DNA of 64,000 nt from Lepiota brunneoincarnata (lineage: Eukaryota; Basidiomycota; Agaricomycetes; Agaricales; Agaricaceae), in assembly GCA_023014365.1 (NCBI GenBank), contig JAEBUN010000027.1:434001-498000 (forward strand). The letters are read 5' to 3'. The notes under the pieces were generated by a model that was not told the origin of the DNA, searched no databases, and worked only from the letters and a program-made list of their open reading frames with translations. Both the position numbers and the translations under genes were made by a program. Shown here one piece after another: positions 23,872 through 35,465 of the stretch; position 1 is the first letter of the stretch, and each line of letters opens with the position of its first letter.

Positions 23872-24443
23872 TGTCCCTTTTGATGTAACTGTTACTGCGG
23901 CTGTGTGACCATCCTTACAGCCGGGCGCGGAAAGAACGGAATAGGATGCCGTAACAACTATATCAAGCCGATGGCAGAAAAAGGCGCGCTTGTGCGCTAG
24001 GGCAGGAGAAAAAAACGAAGCAGAGCTCGATGACAAACACCCATAGCCAAGGAGCAGGATGCCGTGCCTCAGAGATGGATGTCAGGAACCAGAAGGTCGC
24101 CGGGAGTAGATTTCGAAGTGTGGATATTTTCGGGTGCTTCAGCATCAGGGGAATGAAGATGTACACAGACACCTGTGCCCGAAGGAGAGCTGGAGGAGAA
24201 CGAACGTTGTCTTCACCGTTGGGAGTGCGTGATAGGCTAACTTTGGCGCATGCCAGTGGTTGAGTGCTAGAATTATGGATGCGTTTGCGCACATTTCGTG
24301 CCATGTTGCTGCCATTGAAACTATCAAGTATCAATCAAGGCGCTAGGGGGGGGGGGGGTTGGTATTTGTCCTTTTCAAAGCACAGCGGGAGGAAAAAGCA
24401 GTACAATATGAAGAAGCAGTAAACACAGGACTTGTCAAGAGAA
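23872..24443. other. Intergenic region downstream of calpain 1
   Basis: Long frames exist on both strands but none shows a recognisable domain or splice pattern. A run of 13 G lies at about 24346-24358. It is the 3' flank of the calpain gene. Confidence 0.4.
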
Positions 24444-27172
24444 TCACTCTTTATCTCCCTTCTTCCCCTCGGCGACCCCAGATTCGAGCAGGGAGGAGAC
24501 GTACAATTTCTCTGCATCCTCCTTGAGCGTCCCAATGATGCTCACTTGCTCACCTCCCTGGGTATAGACCCGCAGCCCGATAAACGCACTCAGCTCATCG
24601 TCGGAGTCACTGCCGAAGCGAGGGCCAGCAGGACCAAGGATGCTCGGAACGTAGTCACTGTCGTCATCGTCCTCTTCACCCTCCTCATCTGCATCACTGC
24701 CTTCCTCTGACTCGCCAGACTGAGCGTCTAGGGCATCGATCTCGTCTTTCCTCTTCTGATGAGCCTGCTTTTTATCTTTCTTCTCCCCGTCCTTTTTACC
24801 CTTTTCCTTCCTACAACCATCTGTTTCCTCATCATCGTCGAGCCACTTCTCGTCATCATTATCAGCACCCGCTTCGATGTCCTCCTTAGCTTCTGTCGCT
24901 ATATCCTTGGGTAATTCGTCGGCCGGAGGAGTGGGTGGGGGGCCACCAGCAGCAGCCCTCGCGCGTGCCTCTGCAATGTTCTTCTCGCGCCCGACGAGTT
25001 CTTCGATGGGGATGGGGAAGTTGGATTTTTCGGTTCTAAGGTCCAGCGTAAGTCAATGACTTGATGGATGAATACAAGGGATTTACAATGGATTATAATC
25101 TGTCATGATCGGCTAGTGAGAAGAGCAGAACATGGGGAGGAATAGAACACACGTACTTGAAGCGACCAGGCGAGCTTGAGAGCGTTCAGTTAGAACACGT
25201 GCGTATTTGCGTCGATCGAATGTACTCGAGTCAGGCTGGGACTGCAGAACAGTCAGCAATCAAGTGACACACATCCTTGGTGTATGCATACCTGTGGTCC
25301 TCTGAACAGGCAGTCCAAGCGAACCTGGATAAATGGTGTCAAGGGTGGACGAGTACAGGACAGCACACCAACGCACATGAACGGCATAGTTCCCAGGCTC
25401 GAGATTCGTCTCAGTATTTACACTCCTACTCCCGAAGACAGGCTGCTCGGATTCTGACACAAGCTGGGTTTCTTCTCCAACTTTGTAAACGTGGAATTGC
25501 AGACTATAATTGTAAGGTCCTTCGAGCTTCCTGAAGTACCTGTCGTCAAGCTTGGAAAGGACAATCACGGCCTTTGTAGGCTCAGTGATGGAGAAGTTGA
25601 CTAGTAATTTAGGTAGTCAAGCGAAGGATCCCATATAAGCTAAAGAGTGTTCTTACAAGAAACGTCGCCAAACGACCATGCAGACGGAGGGGACCTGACA
25701 GGCACACGGAGCCACTCCATCGACATTTTCCACGTCTCGTCAAAGAGAAGCGTTTTGTCGATATCCTCAAACTGTTCCAGAAAGTCGGAGTCTGTGATAA
25801 CGATGATGAGAGAAGACACCATTCCAAGGACGTGTAGCGACTTACACTCCATCACGAACTGGCCATCCTCCCCGAATAAGTGCCCTAGCTCTGGAAGCCT
25901 AGCAAGCCACTCGGGCGTCCATTCCTTGGCACCATCTGACCACGGCCCCTTCCACTCGGAATCGCCCCAAGGGTTTCGCAAGACAACGAACCGGTTCCCG
26001 CCAACTTCTACAGCTTTAAGGACCGAATAAGCATGTCCACCAATTAGACCTTCCACTTCGATATGACTCTTGCCACTGCGCTCTGTGTCCAGCTCATCAT
26101 ATGCTGCCCCAAAGAGGCGGTCGACGTTGGCCTTGAGCAGCTCGTCTTCCCAAAACTTGTCAACATCGAGAATGTCTTTGATCCTGATCATGCTCGAGAC
26201 ACCACTTGAGTCTTGTGAGTAGGGCGTGTGGCGCGATGAAAGTGGAGTTTCGGTACGAACCCTGTTAGATCCTCGATAGCCTCGGCAGCCCTACCACCAC
26301 TAAGAGAAGAATAGTCTCCGTGCAGCTTGGCATAAGCTTTTTCAATAATAGGGACCCATGTCTCGTTTTCTGTACCAGAACGAGCAAAGTAGAGGCCTTT
26401 GCCGCCCTTGCGCGCGGTGTTGTTGTACTTCTTTTTGTCCAAGTGGAAGAGAAGCTGTTCGGCGTAGCTCAGCTCCTCGAACTTTGGGACGTTGATGTAG
26501 AGTAGACTAGGGGTGGTGTTAGCAAGATAAGGCAAGATCCAGTGCCAGAAAGACGGACTCGTCAATGATCACAGTGACCCAGGATCCGTTTTTGAAGAAC
26601 ACAAAGCCGTAAATCCCAACTTGCTCGTCACGCTGGTCGAGTACGTAAGTTTTTGAATTTGAAGCACACTAAAAGTAGTAACGAACAGCAACACAGAATC
26701 TCTCGATCAGGTTGTCTGCGGCCGACATCGTAGACAACGCCGACAAAAACCAGCAGTCGCCCAGTCGGCCTTGTACAATGTCATTTGAGCCAGCACCATC
26801 GATGAAGAACTGAGGTTTCGGGAAGATGTCAGTTACACGAGCAACGCTAGTTGGCGTATGCTCATCATCGGGCGCTAATCCATATAGGCATAACATTTTG
26901 TCGTTGTCGAGATCAAACTCAACATCCCTAGCGAGTTTGCTCAGCCCATGGTTTTGGGATGCTGGAGACACCACTCACCTAAACTTCCTGTTCTTTGCTC
27001 GGCACTCCCTAGCAATGCTCTCAACAGTGATGCGACATTTGTTGAGAGCCTTCTCGAGCTCATTAGTAACCAGCAGACCGGCCTTGGGTTTAGATTGGGC
27101 GGGGACAGAGGCAGCAGCCTTAGCCTCCTGCTCCGTCTTGTTGACTTTGTTACGACGGCTTTTCTTGCCCAT
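24444..27172 (-). CDS. Calpain-like cysteine protease (peptidase family C2), intact
   Basis: This is a Ca-dependent-type intracellular cysteine protease, multi-exon. It starts MGKKSRRNK with a short basic N-terminus, then an ELEKAL helix. The protease core carries the catalytic Cys in QGRLGDCWFLSAL, then RDEQVGIYGFVFFKNGSW, YINVPKFEELSYAEQ, EAIEDLTGG and IRIKDILDVDKFW. The catalytic His is in LIGGHAYSVLKAVE and the Asn in RNPWGDSEWKGPW. A C2-like domain III follows (DKTLLFDETW, MEWLRVPV, FSITEPTKAVIVLSK, LEPGNYAVH). The C-terminal tail is Lys/Glu/Asp-rich (KWLDDDEE, EGEEDDDDSDYVPS) and ends LESGVAEGKKGDKE. No penta-EF-hand is visible, as is common in fungal calpains. Introns are about 50 nt; every join holds frame except the one entering the tail exon, which I could not settle. 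The array relics and calpain 2 are its decayed paralogues. Confidence 0.88.
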
Positions 27173-27784
27173 TGTTCCTGTGGCGAGACTTGGATGCGGG
27201 GAAAAGAGAAAGATGAACTTTGAGCATCCCTAAGTGTTTGATGGGACCTGATATTTATCGGATCTATGTATCAGATTCCGGGGGTTCTCAGCGCCTATAC
27301 GGGCGGTTAAAACTGGGCGCTGGGCGCTTGAACCCTTGAAACACCCGTAATAGCCGAAGTGTGACCAATGAACGAGCGCTTGAGGAAGGGTAGCTCAATC
27401 CGAAAACAATGCGGATTTCAAATACCACATCGGCCAAAAGAGATTGTGATGATATCAGCAACTGTTCAATGAAAACCACGTTGCTGGATCGCTGGGGGTA
27501 ACACAGCAGTGAAAAAATGCCGAGCTACATATATAATGGCTCTTGCCGTGTTGATACAAGGAACATATCCGCTGTTATGATCGGTTTCGACCAGTAGGGT
27601 CTGCCTATTTGTTTCCTTGGCTAGACTTCTTACTTAAGCCCTCTCCGAACATAGGGCTGCATGTGAAACTGCAAGGTCTTGGGATTGAACCAAGATACAG
27701 TATAAAAAGCCACGCTTACGAACATTTAGTTCGATCTGAATAATCTCTCGGATTTTGGGAGCCGCGGTCGTCGGTATCCATCAG
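27173..27784. other. Calpain 1 upstream region
   Basis: There is no gene here. It includes the calpain promoter (no clear TATA) and, on the plus strand, a TATAAAAAG box at about 27703 ahead of the F-box fragment. Confidence 0.4.
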
Positions 27785-28160
27785 CAGCCTCTCTGCAACA
27801 ACCCTCAGTTGCCACGAGTGGACTTCGTTGATTCCTGGTGGTACGCACCCAATCCACCTTGGCAGCCACCACCTTCCGTTGTGGAGATTCGTTTTCGAGT
27901 GGTTATGGTAGGCTTTCCGTCACTCAGTCCATCCTACATCCTAGAACCTTTCATCCAGCTTACCCAGGTCTCGCGATGGAAAGGAGAGGAATCCGTGATA
28001 GTCCAATTTCTTGATGACCCCACTCTTGAATCATTCAATCATGTGACAACCCACTGCGGTATTTTTTCCCTCGAAAACTGACAGAAGATTGTGAAGCCTT
28101 GGAAGAGATCACCTAGAGAGGTGTTTGTCTCTCGCGGACACCAAGAGTTGTAATGAAGAG
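27785..28160 (+). pseudogene. F-box/LRR protein fragment (C-terminal part only)
   Basis: The plus-strand frame aligns with the C-terminal quarter of the F-box proteins at 59781-61141 and 63020-64000. Shared blocks are NPQLPRVDFV for SPQLRRVELV, PPSVVEIRFRV, LTQVSRWKGEE, VQFLDD and HCGIFS. The F-box and most leucine-rich repeats are absent and the end reads into a stop after SLEN. It sits 4.6 kb upstream of GMC1, on the same strand, mirroring the F-box/GMC order at 56.9-61.1 kb. It is a truncated duplicate. Confidence 0.75.
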
Positions 28161-29718
28161 TGGAAGTGGGAGTAGAGGTTTACTTTTGATTATGAGTGAC
28201 TAAATAAATACACACTGACGTCCCCAACCGTTCCATTCAAAATGTCACCATGAAATAGTCAAGAAGGTATGGAACACATTGTTCCCTCAATGGTCTTCAA
28301 AGACCGGAAAATTAGATTACCCTCCATCCCTGTAATCGCTGTCTGTAACACAAAGAATGTGAGAGTGCACCTAAGGAGAGTCGCCTTTACCCCCTCTTGC
28401 TCCGCCGTCCGAGGCAGAAGGATTCCCAGGACCTCCATCATATGTATGGGGATCCCTTAAAGCGCCAGCCCGGTTTGAATGCTTGTTTGTCGGCGGAGGT
28501 AGGTTGCTGACATCCATGCCAGAAGGGCTCATCAAGAAATAAATCAAAGATTTACCGCGTCAGGCATCTCGGACAGCCATCCGCGCAACACGGCAATGCG
28601 TATGCAATCATCCAAGGCCTTTGTGAGATTTAGCTCGTTGCGTGCCTAGCTAGGCAGGATAAAGATCCCGGCCTAATCAAACAATCGACAGCCTGCGTAT
28701 CTCACCGGGGCACTACCAAAAACTCATCACATAAGTTATGGATATTCTTGAACGATACCAACTTTGGCTGCTCGCCAAGTCCGTATAATGTCCGTGAGCA
28801 GGATACATCACATCACATGCATAAGATGGTAATGCTACTGCACATGCCCATCATCATACTGAATCAAGCGACCTAGGTGTACGAATACCAGGCGGAGGAA
28901 CCGCCGTCAAGTCTCTTGTTCTGCACGTGACATCATTTACTATCAAGGTAGCTCCTTGCTGAGCGAAGTGAAAGCACACAGTGCGACATGATCTAAATTT
29001 GCGTGGAGAAGAGATATCTACCAGGGCTGTCAAGTTGCGTGGGGCAGGCGATCAGGTGCCCAAGGACATGGACGGAGTGAGCGGTGACCGAGAAACTACC
29101 GAGCACCCCCGATGAATATCAGTAAAAAATAATCTTGTCCGGTCTAAAGTCTGAATATCAATGATGGTTCTAAATCCGGGAGGGCAAATTACCGGACCGT
29201 CATTGGTTTGCATTTCCAATGTCCTAGCTCGTGGCGATTACTCTTTGTACGACACTCCACAAGTAGAAGGAGGGGTGGGTATATGTACTTATTCTCTTCA
29301 ATGCCGAACATGTTCCCCACAATCTATCCTCCCCATCCTTAATTGTCAATAATATAGTGATCTTCCCGAAAACCCTATTTTCGTTGCTCCAGAGACTGGA
29401 TCAGAGTGCTTTCATCAAAACAAACTTGACGACATGACATATCAAGGGGTTCCATTCTTCTTCAACGAATGAGAGAACCAATGGACCACAAAGACAATGT
29501 CATTCCATCAATTGCCGAACGCACGCAGGAGATCGCTCGGTATCCTGAGGCCCGAGTGCCCTTAAATTGTATCCAATATGATCTTTGATGCTTGCCTGCT
29601 GTCAATGAGTTTTAACAATAGCCACATCCTAGGCTGTATTAAGTATGAAAGGCCAATGTCTGTGTATGGGTGGAGACCCGACTTCCTGCCTCCCTAAACT
29701 ATCCACTCAGCCAGGAAT
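28161..29718. other. AT-rich intergenic stretch, no gene seen
   Basis: Only short frames without domain or splice support are present. Confidence 0.4.
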
Positions 29719-31190
29719 ATGTCGGACATCATACTCAGTGTAAGTGACTTCGAACATGACCTCTCGCGCAAACAGTTCTCCGGTTATGTCTACTGTAAGT
29801 GTGAACCAGTGGATATGAAACCATGTGTCTGACGTGTATTTTACTAGATGCTGCTATGACTTTACTCGTATACGACTTCATGTGTATACTGTCACGAGAG
29901 GTGAGAAATTGGTATACTACTCATATGTCAGCGATTAATGTGGATGCAGATTCATTGCATATACCGGTACAATATTTTGATACGCGGAGTCGCTCGACCT
30001 CATGATAACGCAGAGGATCACGGACTTTGATCCAAGCCATCTATGTATCTCTTCGTATCGCTTGTTTTTCATATTTGATGTACGTGCCCAGTTCCTTCAT
30101 CCACCCTAGCTCAAAGCTCATCGATACAGGTTAAGCATATATGGTAGGGATCCTAGTCAACCTATCTCTGCAGTTTGGCTCAAGCAGAAACCCTAGTCAG
30201 TCAAACAGCGCTTGTTCGCCATTCTGTAAGTTGAACCCGCCTCGAATTGAGCCGACGCATCCTGATACCAGTTACGCTTCAGGTGTATGCGGCCGGTCAA
30301 ATCCTGTTCCGTTTAGAATCTGATAAGCTCATGATATGGTGCATCCAGCTGTGCATTCTACATGTGGACAGCAGAAGTGTGAGCTTTGCTTATTTACGTC
30401 TATCATGAATGAATATTTAATTGTATATTCAGGATGATATCCATTATTTTCCCTGCAATGATGAAGACGTTACTCTGTCTGAGGCTACGCGCGCTGTGGC
30501 AATATGACCTCAAAGGTTAGTTTGATTCCTAGTATGAGAATTGCCATTTATTAAGAGAAAACCAGTCACGATTATTCTAGCCATAGCTATAGCCGGTATG
30601 TCTGGAACGAGTTGGGATAACATATAGCGAGTTCTGATACTCTCGTGCAACAGCTGAAATAGTTGTAGGAATATCTGTTCTGACCCCATCCTGCCTTGTT
30701 GAGTGTACTATTTTAGATTGGCGGTATTACGACTGTGGCCCGAGGAATCAATACCCAGAGAAATGGCATTGACAAGTTCCCACTTCATGGCTGCTTTATA
30801 AATGATGTCCCACAACACTTTGGCCACCTGCTCGTTGTAGTTGACTCGGCAACCTTGTGAGTCCTTATTGGGTACGATCCGGGGTGGGAGGAAATGCTCA
30901 CCTGCCTTCACAGAATCTGCCGATTAAGCAGTACCAGTGCGTAACCTACTCTACTACGCGGCCTGTTTGATTTTCACATGTTCTAGGTGTGGAGGTTTTG
31001 CTGACTGCTATCAAGCTCATCCAAGCTCTGAAGCAGGCCAGGTTCATTGGAACTACGTTACGCGACAGGATTATTCATATTCAGAAATTTCTCCCATCGT
31101 CTTTGTGTTCTACCGTGATGGAACATTGTTTTTGATCCCGTGAGTATATGATATTTCTCTCGTATATCTGTCAGGGCAATTGACGATGTA
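29719..31190 (+). CDS. DUF6533-like seven-helix membrane protein, possibly decayed
   Basis: The start exon reads MSDIILSVSDFEHDL and FSGYVY. A GTAAGT...CTAG intron then joins it to YAAMTLLVYDFMCILSRE, which has the DUF6533 shape (A..LL.YD..LT..RE). Much later, a plus-strand exon behind an ATTTTAG acceptor contains GCFINDVPQHF, followed by a hydrophobic VEVLLTAIKLIQAL stretch and then IVFVFYRDGTLFLIP before a GTGAGT donor; this is the GC...P and YRDG signature of the end of this basidiomycete family. The central helices (30.0-30.7 kb) cannot be joined cleanly, and the last two blocks lie in different frames, so the gene may be a relic. These proteins are predicted plasma-membrane 7TM proteins of unknown role. 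Confidence 0.45.
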
Positions 31191-31249
31191 ACAGAATTTT
31201 TGGTGAGCGATGGTTATAAGGCATCCTATGGAATTAGTCATCGTATCAT

Positions 31250-32425
31250 TCAGCCATTAGCCTCCTTCAGTTTGTCCAGAAGCTTTTGTCGGAGAAGGGA
31301 AACTTTGCCCTCAGTTTGATAGACTGGACACCGTAAAGATCTAATCCATTCACCATTTTGAGCAACTGATTCACAGACTTTTCGACCCTCAGGTGGCTCG
31401 CAATGGTGTACTATTTCTCCGTGAGCGCTCCTGCATAGAAAGTTAGCATCGCAAGCTTGACATCGCATCTAGGGGACGCGAATGATTCTGAATCTTCGAG
31501 AAGCCAATTGCAAGCTGACGGAGTCTCTTGTTTCGCGGAAGCTAGCAACACTACGTTTCAACCATTCATCACGGCAGTCCTCTAACCAAATGAACACCAC
31601 CCATGACCCGAATGAATACACCGTGGAAGGGGATCGGCGAAACCACCGCTCTCATCTCGATCCAGTCCCTGCAATATGAGGGTTGCTAGTACTGTATAGA
31701 ACAACGATTGATGTGTATCTCTGACACTATCACCATACCAGTGCAGTTCGACTTCATAGGGTACATATTTTACACTGAAAACGTTCTTTAAGGCCCTGAT
31801 ATTACCAGAGAATACACTAGTATTCGGGTTGAGTATCTGCCGAGTGTGCACACCTCATAATCGGATATGTTGGTGCACGTCAGTGTTTGATGTCAAAGTT
31901 TGAGAAGTTCTCGGTAGAACGTCCAGTTGAAATAAATATGCGCCAATGATTTTCAGTTTGGTGCCCCGGAGCAGCCACAAATGAATGAAAATTGAGCAAA
32001 TTCTACACGGCGATTATCCCAACCACTGGTCTAACCTCATAGACTACAAATTCGATCTCCGAGCCTACCAGGACCGTGGATCTGGGAGACACGCAGATAG
32101 GAACCATAAGATAAACACACGCCGTGGCATTGCGGCTGAGTGAGTCCATGCTTCCTTCCGTCAACACCGCTGGGGGATTCCGCTGGCTCCGAGTCGGATT
32201 TGAATAATAGGCTACTTGGTTTAACCATGAATGCATCTTTCTCAGGGACCTATAACACCCGCTGAAATGGTAGAGGTCTCGGTTGGCTGGTCGTTTCGAG
32301 CATATAACCTCGAGGTCAGCTGATGTGTCTCTGATCTCACCGATGACTGTACGTGAGTACGTCCTTTTTTCTGCAGAGAATGCTGTTCCTGGTTCCGAGT
32401 TTCGAAGAACATTGAAAGTGCTCAT
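31250..32425 (-). CDS. Hypothetical multi-exon protein
   Basis: I do not recognise this protein. The probable first exon starts MSTFNVLRNSEPG. A second long block carries SNPTRSQRNPPAVLTEGSMD and ends EIEFVVYE before a GTTAGA donor. A third contains VFSVKYVPYEVELHWYGD. The last exon follows a textbook branch point and acceptor (GCTAAC...TATGCAG) and reads HCEPPEGRKVCESVAQNGEW and PVYQTEGKVSLLRQKL, ending KLKEANG. Exon joins are not fully resolved. It is convergent with the DUF6533-like gene and divergent from GMC1. Confidence 0.35.
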
Positions 32426-32718
32426 CTCCAGTTTAATTCTCATTCCGGCCTTTAAATGCAGATGGCTATGGTTTCAGTGTCGTGGATTTTGAGCCCAAAT
32501 CATTCATCACAGAGCCTCCAGCTCGTGAAGCGACGTCTCCTTCGTTGTTAGCTCTTCCCTGCGCTATATCTAACCCAGATACACACGATAACTTTTAATA
32601 CCTTATCCTGAAGCTTCTTTGCCTCGGGCGAAATCAATTCAGCCAGTAACCACGCGGTCGACCACGCTTCGAAGCAGGCCAAGTCAGGAACAATAGAACA
32701 CGGCCTTATGATGCCAGG

Positions 32719-32725
32719 TATATAA
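32719..32725 (+). promoter_or_regulatory. TATA box of GMC oxidoreductase 1
   Basis: TATATAA lies about 55 bp upstream of the chosen ATG. The mirrored GMC2 copy has the same box at the matching place. Confidence 0.6.
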
Positions 32726-32777
32726 TATGCACGTAGATCTGTCCCCCAGCTTCTTCAAAATCAAACTTTACGTGAAG

Positions 32778-35086
32778 ATGCTTGGCCATTTAACTGATAT
32801 CCTGATTGCGCTTGGATTATCCTCCCTTGGGTTATGTGCCACGTACGGATCAACTAATGACATACCAAACATTGACTGGGATTTTATCATCGTCGGAGGT
32901 CAGTATAGCAACGGGGTTTCTCACGAATAAATTGCCTATTTGATCTATGGACAATCTAGGCGGTACAGCAGGCTGCGTCCTGGCAAGTAGGTTAACAGAA
33001 AATCCCAAGTTCAATGTGCTCGTGGTCGAAGCAGGGCCCACGTATGTTACATACTATCCCTGGGGTTTCACACAACAGCTGTACCCATATATTTGATTTT
33101 CCAGGAATGAGGGTGCTTTAGCCTCGATCGTTCCAGGCCTTGAGGGCAACACAGCCAGATCTACCTTCGACTGGAATTTTACGACGACTCCACAAAGTGG
33201 GCTCAATGGCCGCTCAGTCGGTCTTCAACGGGGCCACATGCTAGGTGGTAGTAGTTCCGTCAGTGAGTCGCTCCAGTGTGATATAGACAACTTGGTACTA
33301 TCGTACACGGAGTATAGACGCTATGATTTATACCCGAGGTTCCTCATCCGACTTCGATCGCTATGCAAGGGTCAGTGGAGACCCAGGGTGGAGCTGGGAT
33401 AGACTGCAGCCGTACATCAAAAGGTAGGAAAATGTCGGCAACTTAGTTTGTCCGTTGAAATGTCGATCTTTTCCTTCCCTAGCACGAGAAACTTGAAACT
33501 CCGGCTGATAACCACGACACCCGAGGTCAATTCAACCCTGCCGTACACAGTACTAGTGGAAGGGTCCCAGTGACCCTTCCTGGATTCTCCAGAAATCCTG
33601 CAATCGACGCGGCTACAGTGCAGGCGAGTCGTCAGATGGGCGGAGACTTTAAATTCAATCTGGATATGAATTCTGGTAACCCGCTTGGGCTTGGTATGTA
33701 GTTTCATAGTTTTTCGCGTCGGGTTCTGATGAGGACAGCACACAGGTTGGCTTCAATCTACCATCGGGCACGACGGAACCAGAAGTAGTTCTGCGACTAC
33801 GTACCTTGACTCGCGGACCCGGTCTCGGAAGAACCTCCATATCTTAACAGACACGCGTGTCGCCCGCGTAATCCAAAGCCCTGGAAGCAACCCCAGACAT
33901 CCAACAATTCGTACTATCGAGATTCGCTCACCAGACTCTCAGCAGACACTTCACTTGACAGCGTCCAAAGAGGTTATCCTGTCAGCGGGGACTATTGGCA
34001 CTCCGCACATCCTCCTCAATTCTGGCATTGGCGACCAGGATGATCTGAAGGCGGTTAATGTAACGACCATATTGCATAACCCAAGCGTTGGACGAAACTT
34101 TTCAGACCATCCTGTTGCTCATATATCATTTGGATTGGCTCCGACGGTTGACCTTGGCCCTTGGGCAAAGTGAGTGTTTCGGTAGTTTGACCCATAGAGG
34201 TTAAAATATATGCTTATGGGGTCTACGTGATAGCCTGAGCTTCGATCCGGCTCTACAAGCCCAAGCGCTGGAGCTTTGGAAAACGACTGGGACTGGGCCC
34301 GACGTGATGCTGGTCCAGTCCAATATCATAGCCTGGACACGCCTTCCGAAGGATTCGCCGATCTTTGAGAAAATGCCTGATCCCTCCTCCGGACCTAATT
34401 CCGCTCATATTGAGTTGCTGCTTGGAGTGGGTCACTCTATTCCTTTGCATGGATAATTTAATACGAATAACCCCACGTATGCAGTCATTTGGTGCAGTGT
34501 ATTCTGCCGGACTCATTGTAGTCAGTCCTGCTTCTCGTGAGCCTGATCAATTTGTTCAACTTGTCCTGGAGCAAATACTAACGATGGTTAAATTGGCAAG
34601 GCGGTACTGTGACGCTCCGATCCAACAACCCTTTGGATGATCCCCTAATCGACCCGCATTACTACACCTCCGAATTCGACGTGGTCGCGGCTCGGGAAGG
34701 CCTCAGGAGCGTAATGCGTTTCGCCCAAGCCCCTGCTTGGAATTCGATCCTTACGAGTGTTCTTCCGCCTATGAACAACGTGACGACTGATGCCGAATTC
34801 GAGGCAGTTATTAGAAATACTGGTGCAACGGCTTTGCATCCTGTAGCGACCGCTTCAATGTCACCCAGGGACGCAAACTGGGGCGTGGTGGACCCTGATT
34901 TGATGGTCAAGAGGGCGTCTGGGTTGAGGATTGTTGATGCATCTATCTTGGTCAGTTATTCATTCTGAAAACTGAATAGGCTAATTAATGGAGAAATAGC
35001 CATTTGTACCTTGTGCACACACGCAAACTGCTGTATATCTGATCGCAGAACGGGCTGCAGACATCATCAAGGCTGCTTGGGAGTGA
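32778..35086 (+). CDS. GMC oxidoreductase (aryl-alcohol/glucose oxidase-like), one splice-junction lesion
   Basis: A flavin-dependent alcohol or sugar oxidoreductase, likely secreted. The start is [14 protein letters not shown] with a hydrophobic signal-like N-terminus. The FAD motif [17 protein letters not shown] is split by the first intron. Further marks are [41 protein letters not shown], the second GMC signature [32 protein letters not shown]-type sheet residues in HYYTSEFD, and the catalytic region [10 protein letters not shown], where the usual HPxGT Gly is Ala. The end exon carries the second catalytic residue as His in PCAHTQ and finishes [13 protein letters not shown]. The donor at 33424 reads AAAAGGTAGG where GMC2 has AAGAGGGTAAG: one G is missing, so the next exon ([17 protein letters not shown]) falls out of frame. 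It may therefore be inactive. The SDR lies 380 bp downstream on the same strand. Confidence 0.8.
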
Positions 35087-35465
35087 TTGACCGCGCATGG
35101 CGGGGAAACCACAATACATGATATTTTGATCTGTTCACTGAATATGATTTTTTGCGTCTATTTACTTAGTTACTGGGTCCCTTATCGACATCCTTTAAGT
35201 GAGGATACTTGCTGCAGTGATTTACCTACATTGTTGGCAGTGTAACTGGTTCAACTAGAGCCAAGGGAGTTCGGGCAGCTTTTCGATTGGTATTGTCCTA
35301 CAGCTAATACGGCGGTAGCATTCCGAGCTGTGAGGGTCGAATTCACATACATCGATACCTAAAACACCCACGCCCGCCTATCCGGGACCGGTTCTGACCA
35401 GGGCTATTTTGAGAGCACAGATATTTCACACAACCAGTGAACACGACTCCACACCCACACCCACT

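Noticed and set aside
24346..24358. Poly-G tract as a regulatory element
   Set aside because: A simple homopolymer; no context supports function.
27660..27700. Possible tRNA on the minus strand (CTTGG-TTCAATC-CCAAG)
   Set aside because: A perfect T-arm-like hairpin, but no acceptor, D or anticodon arms around it.
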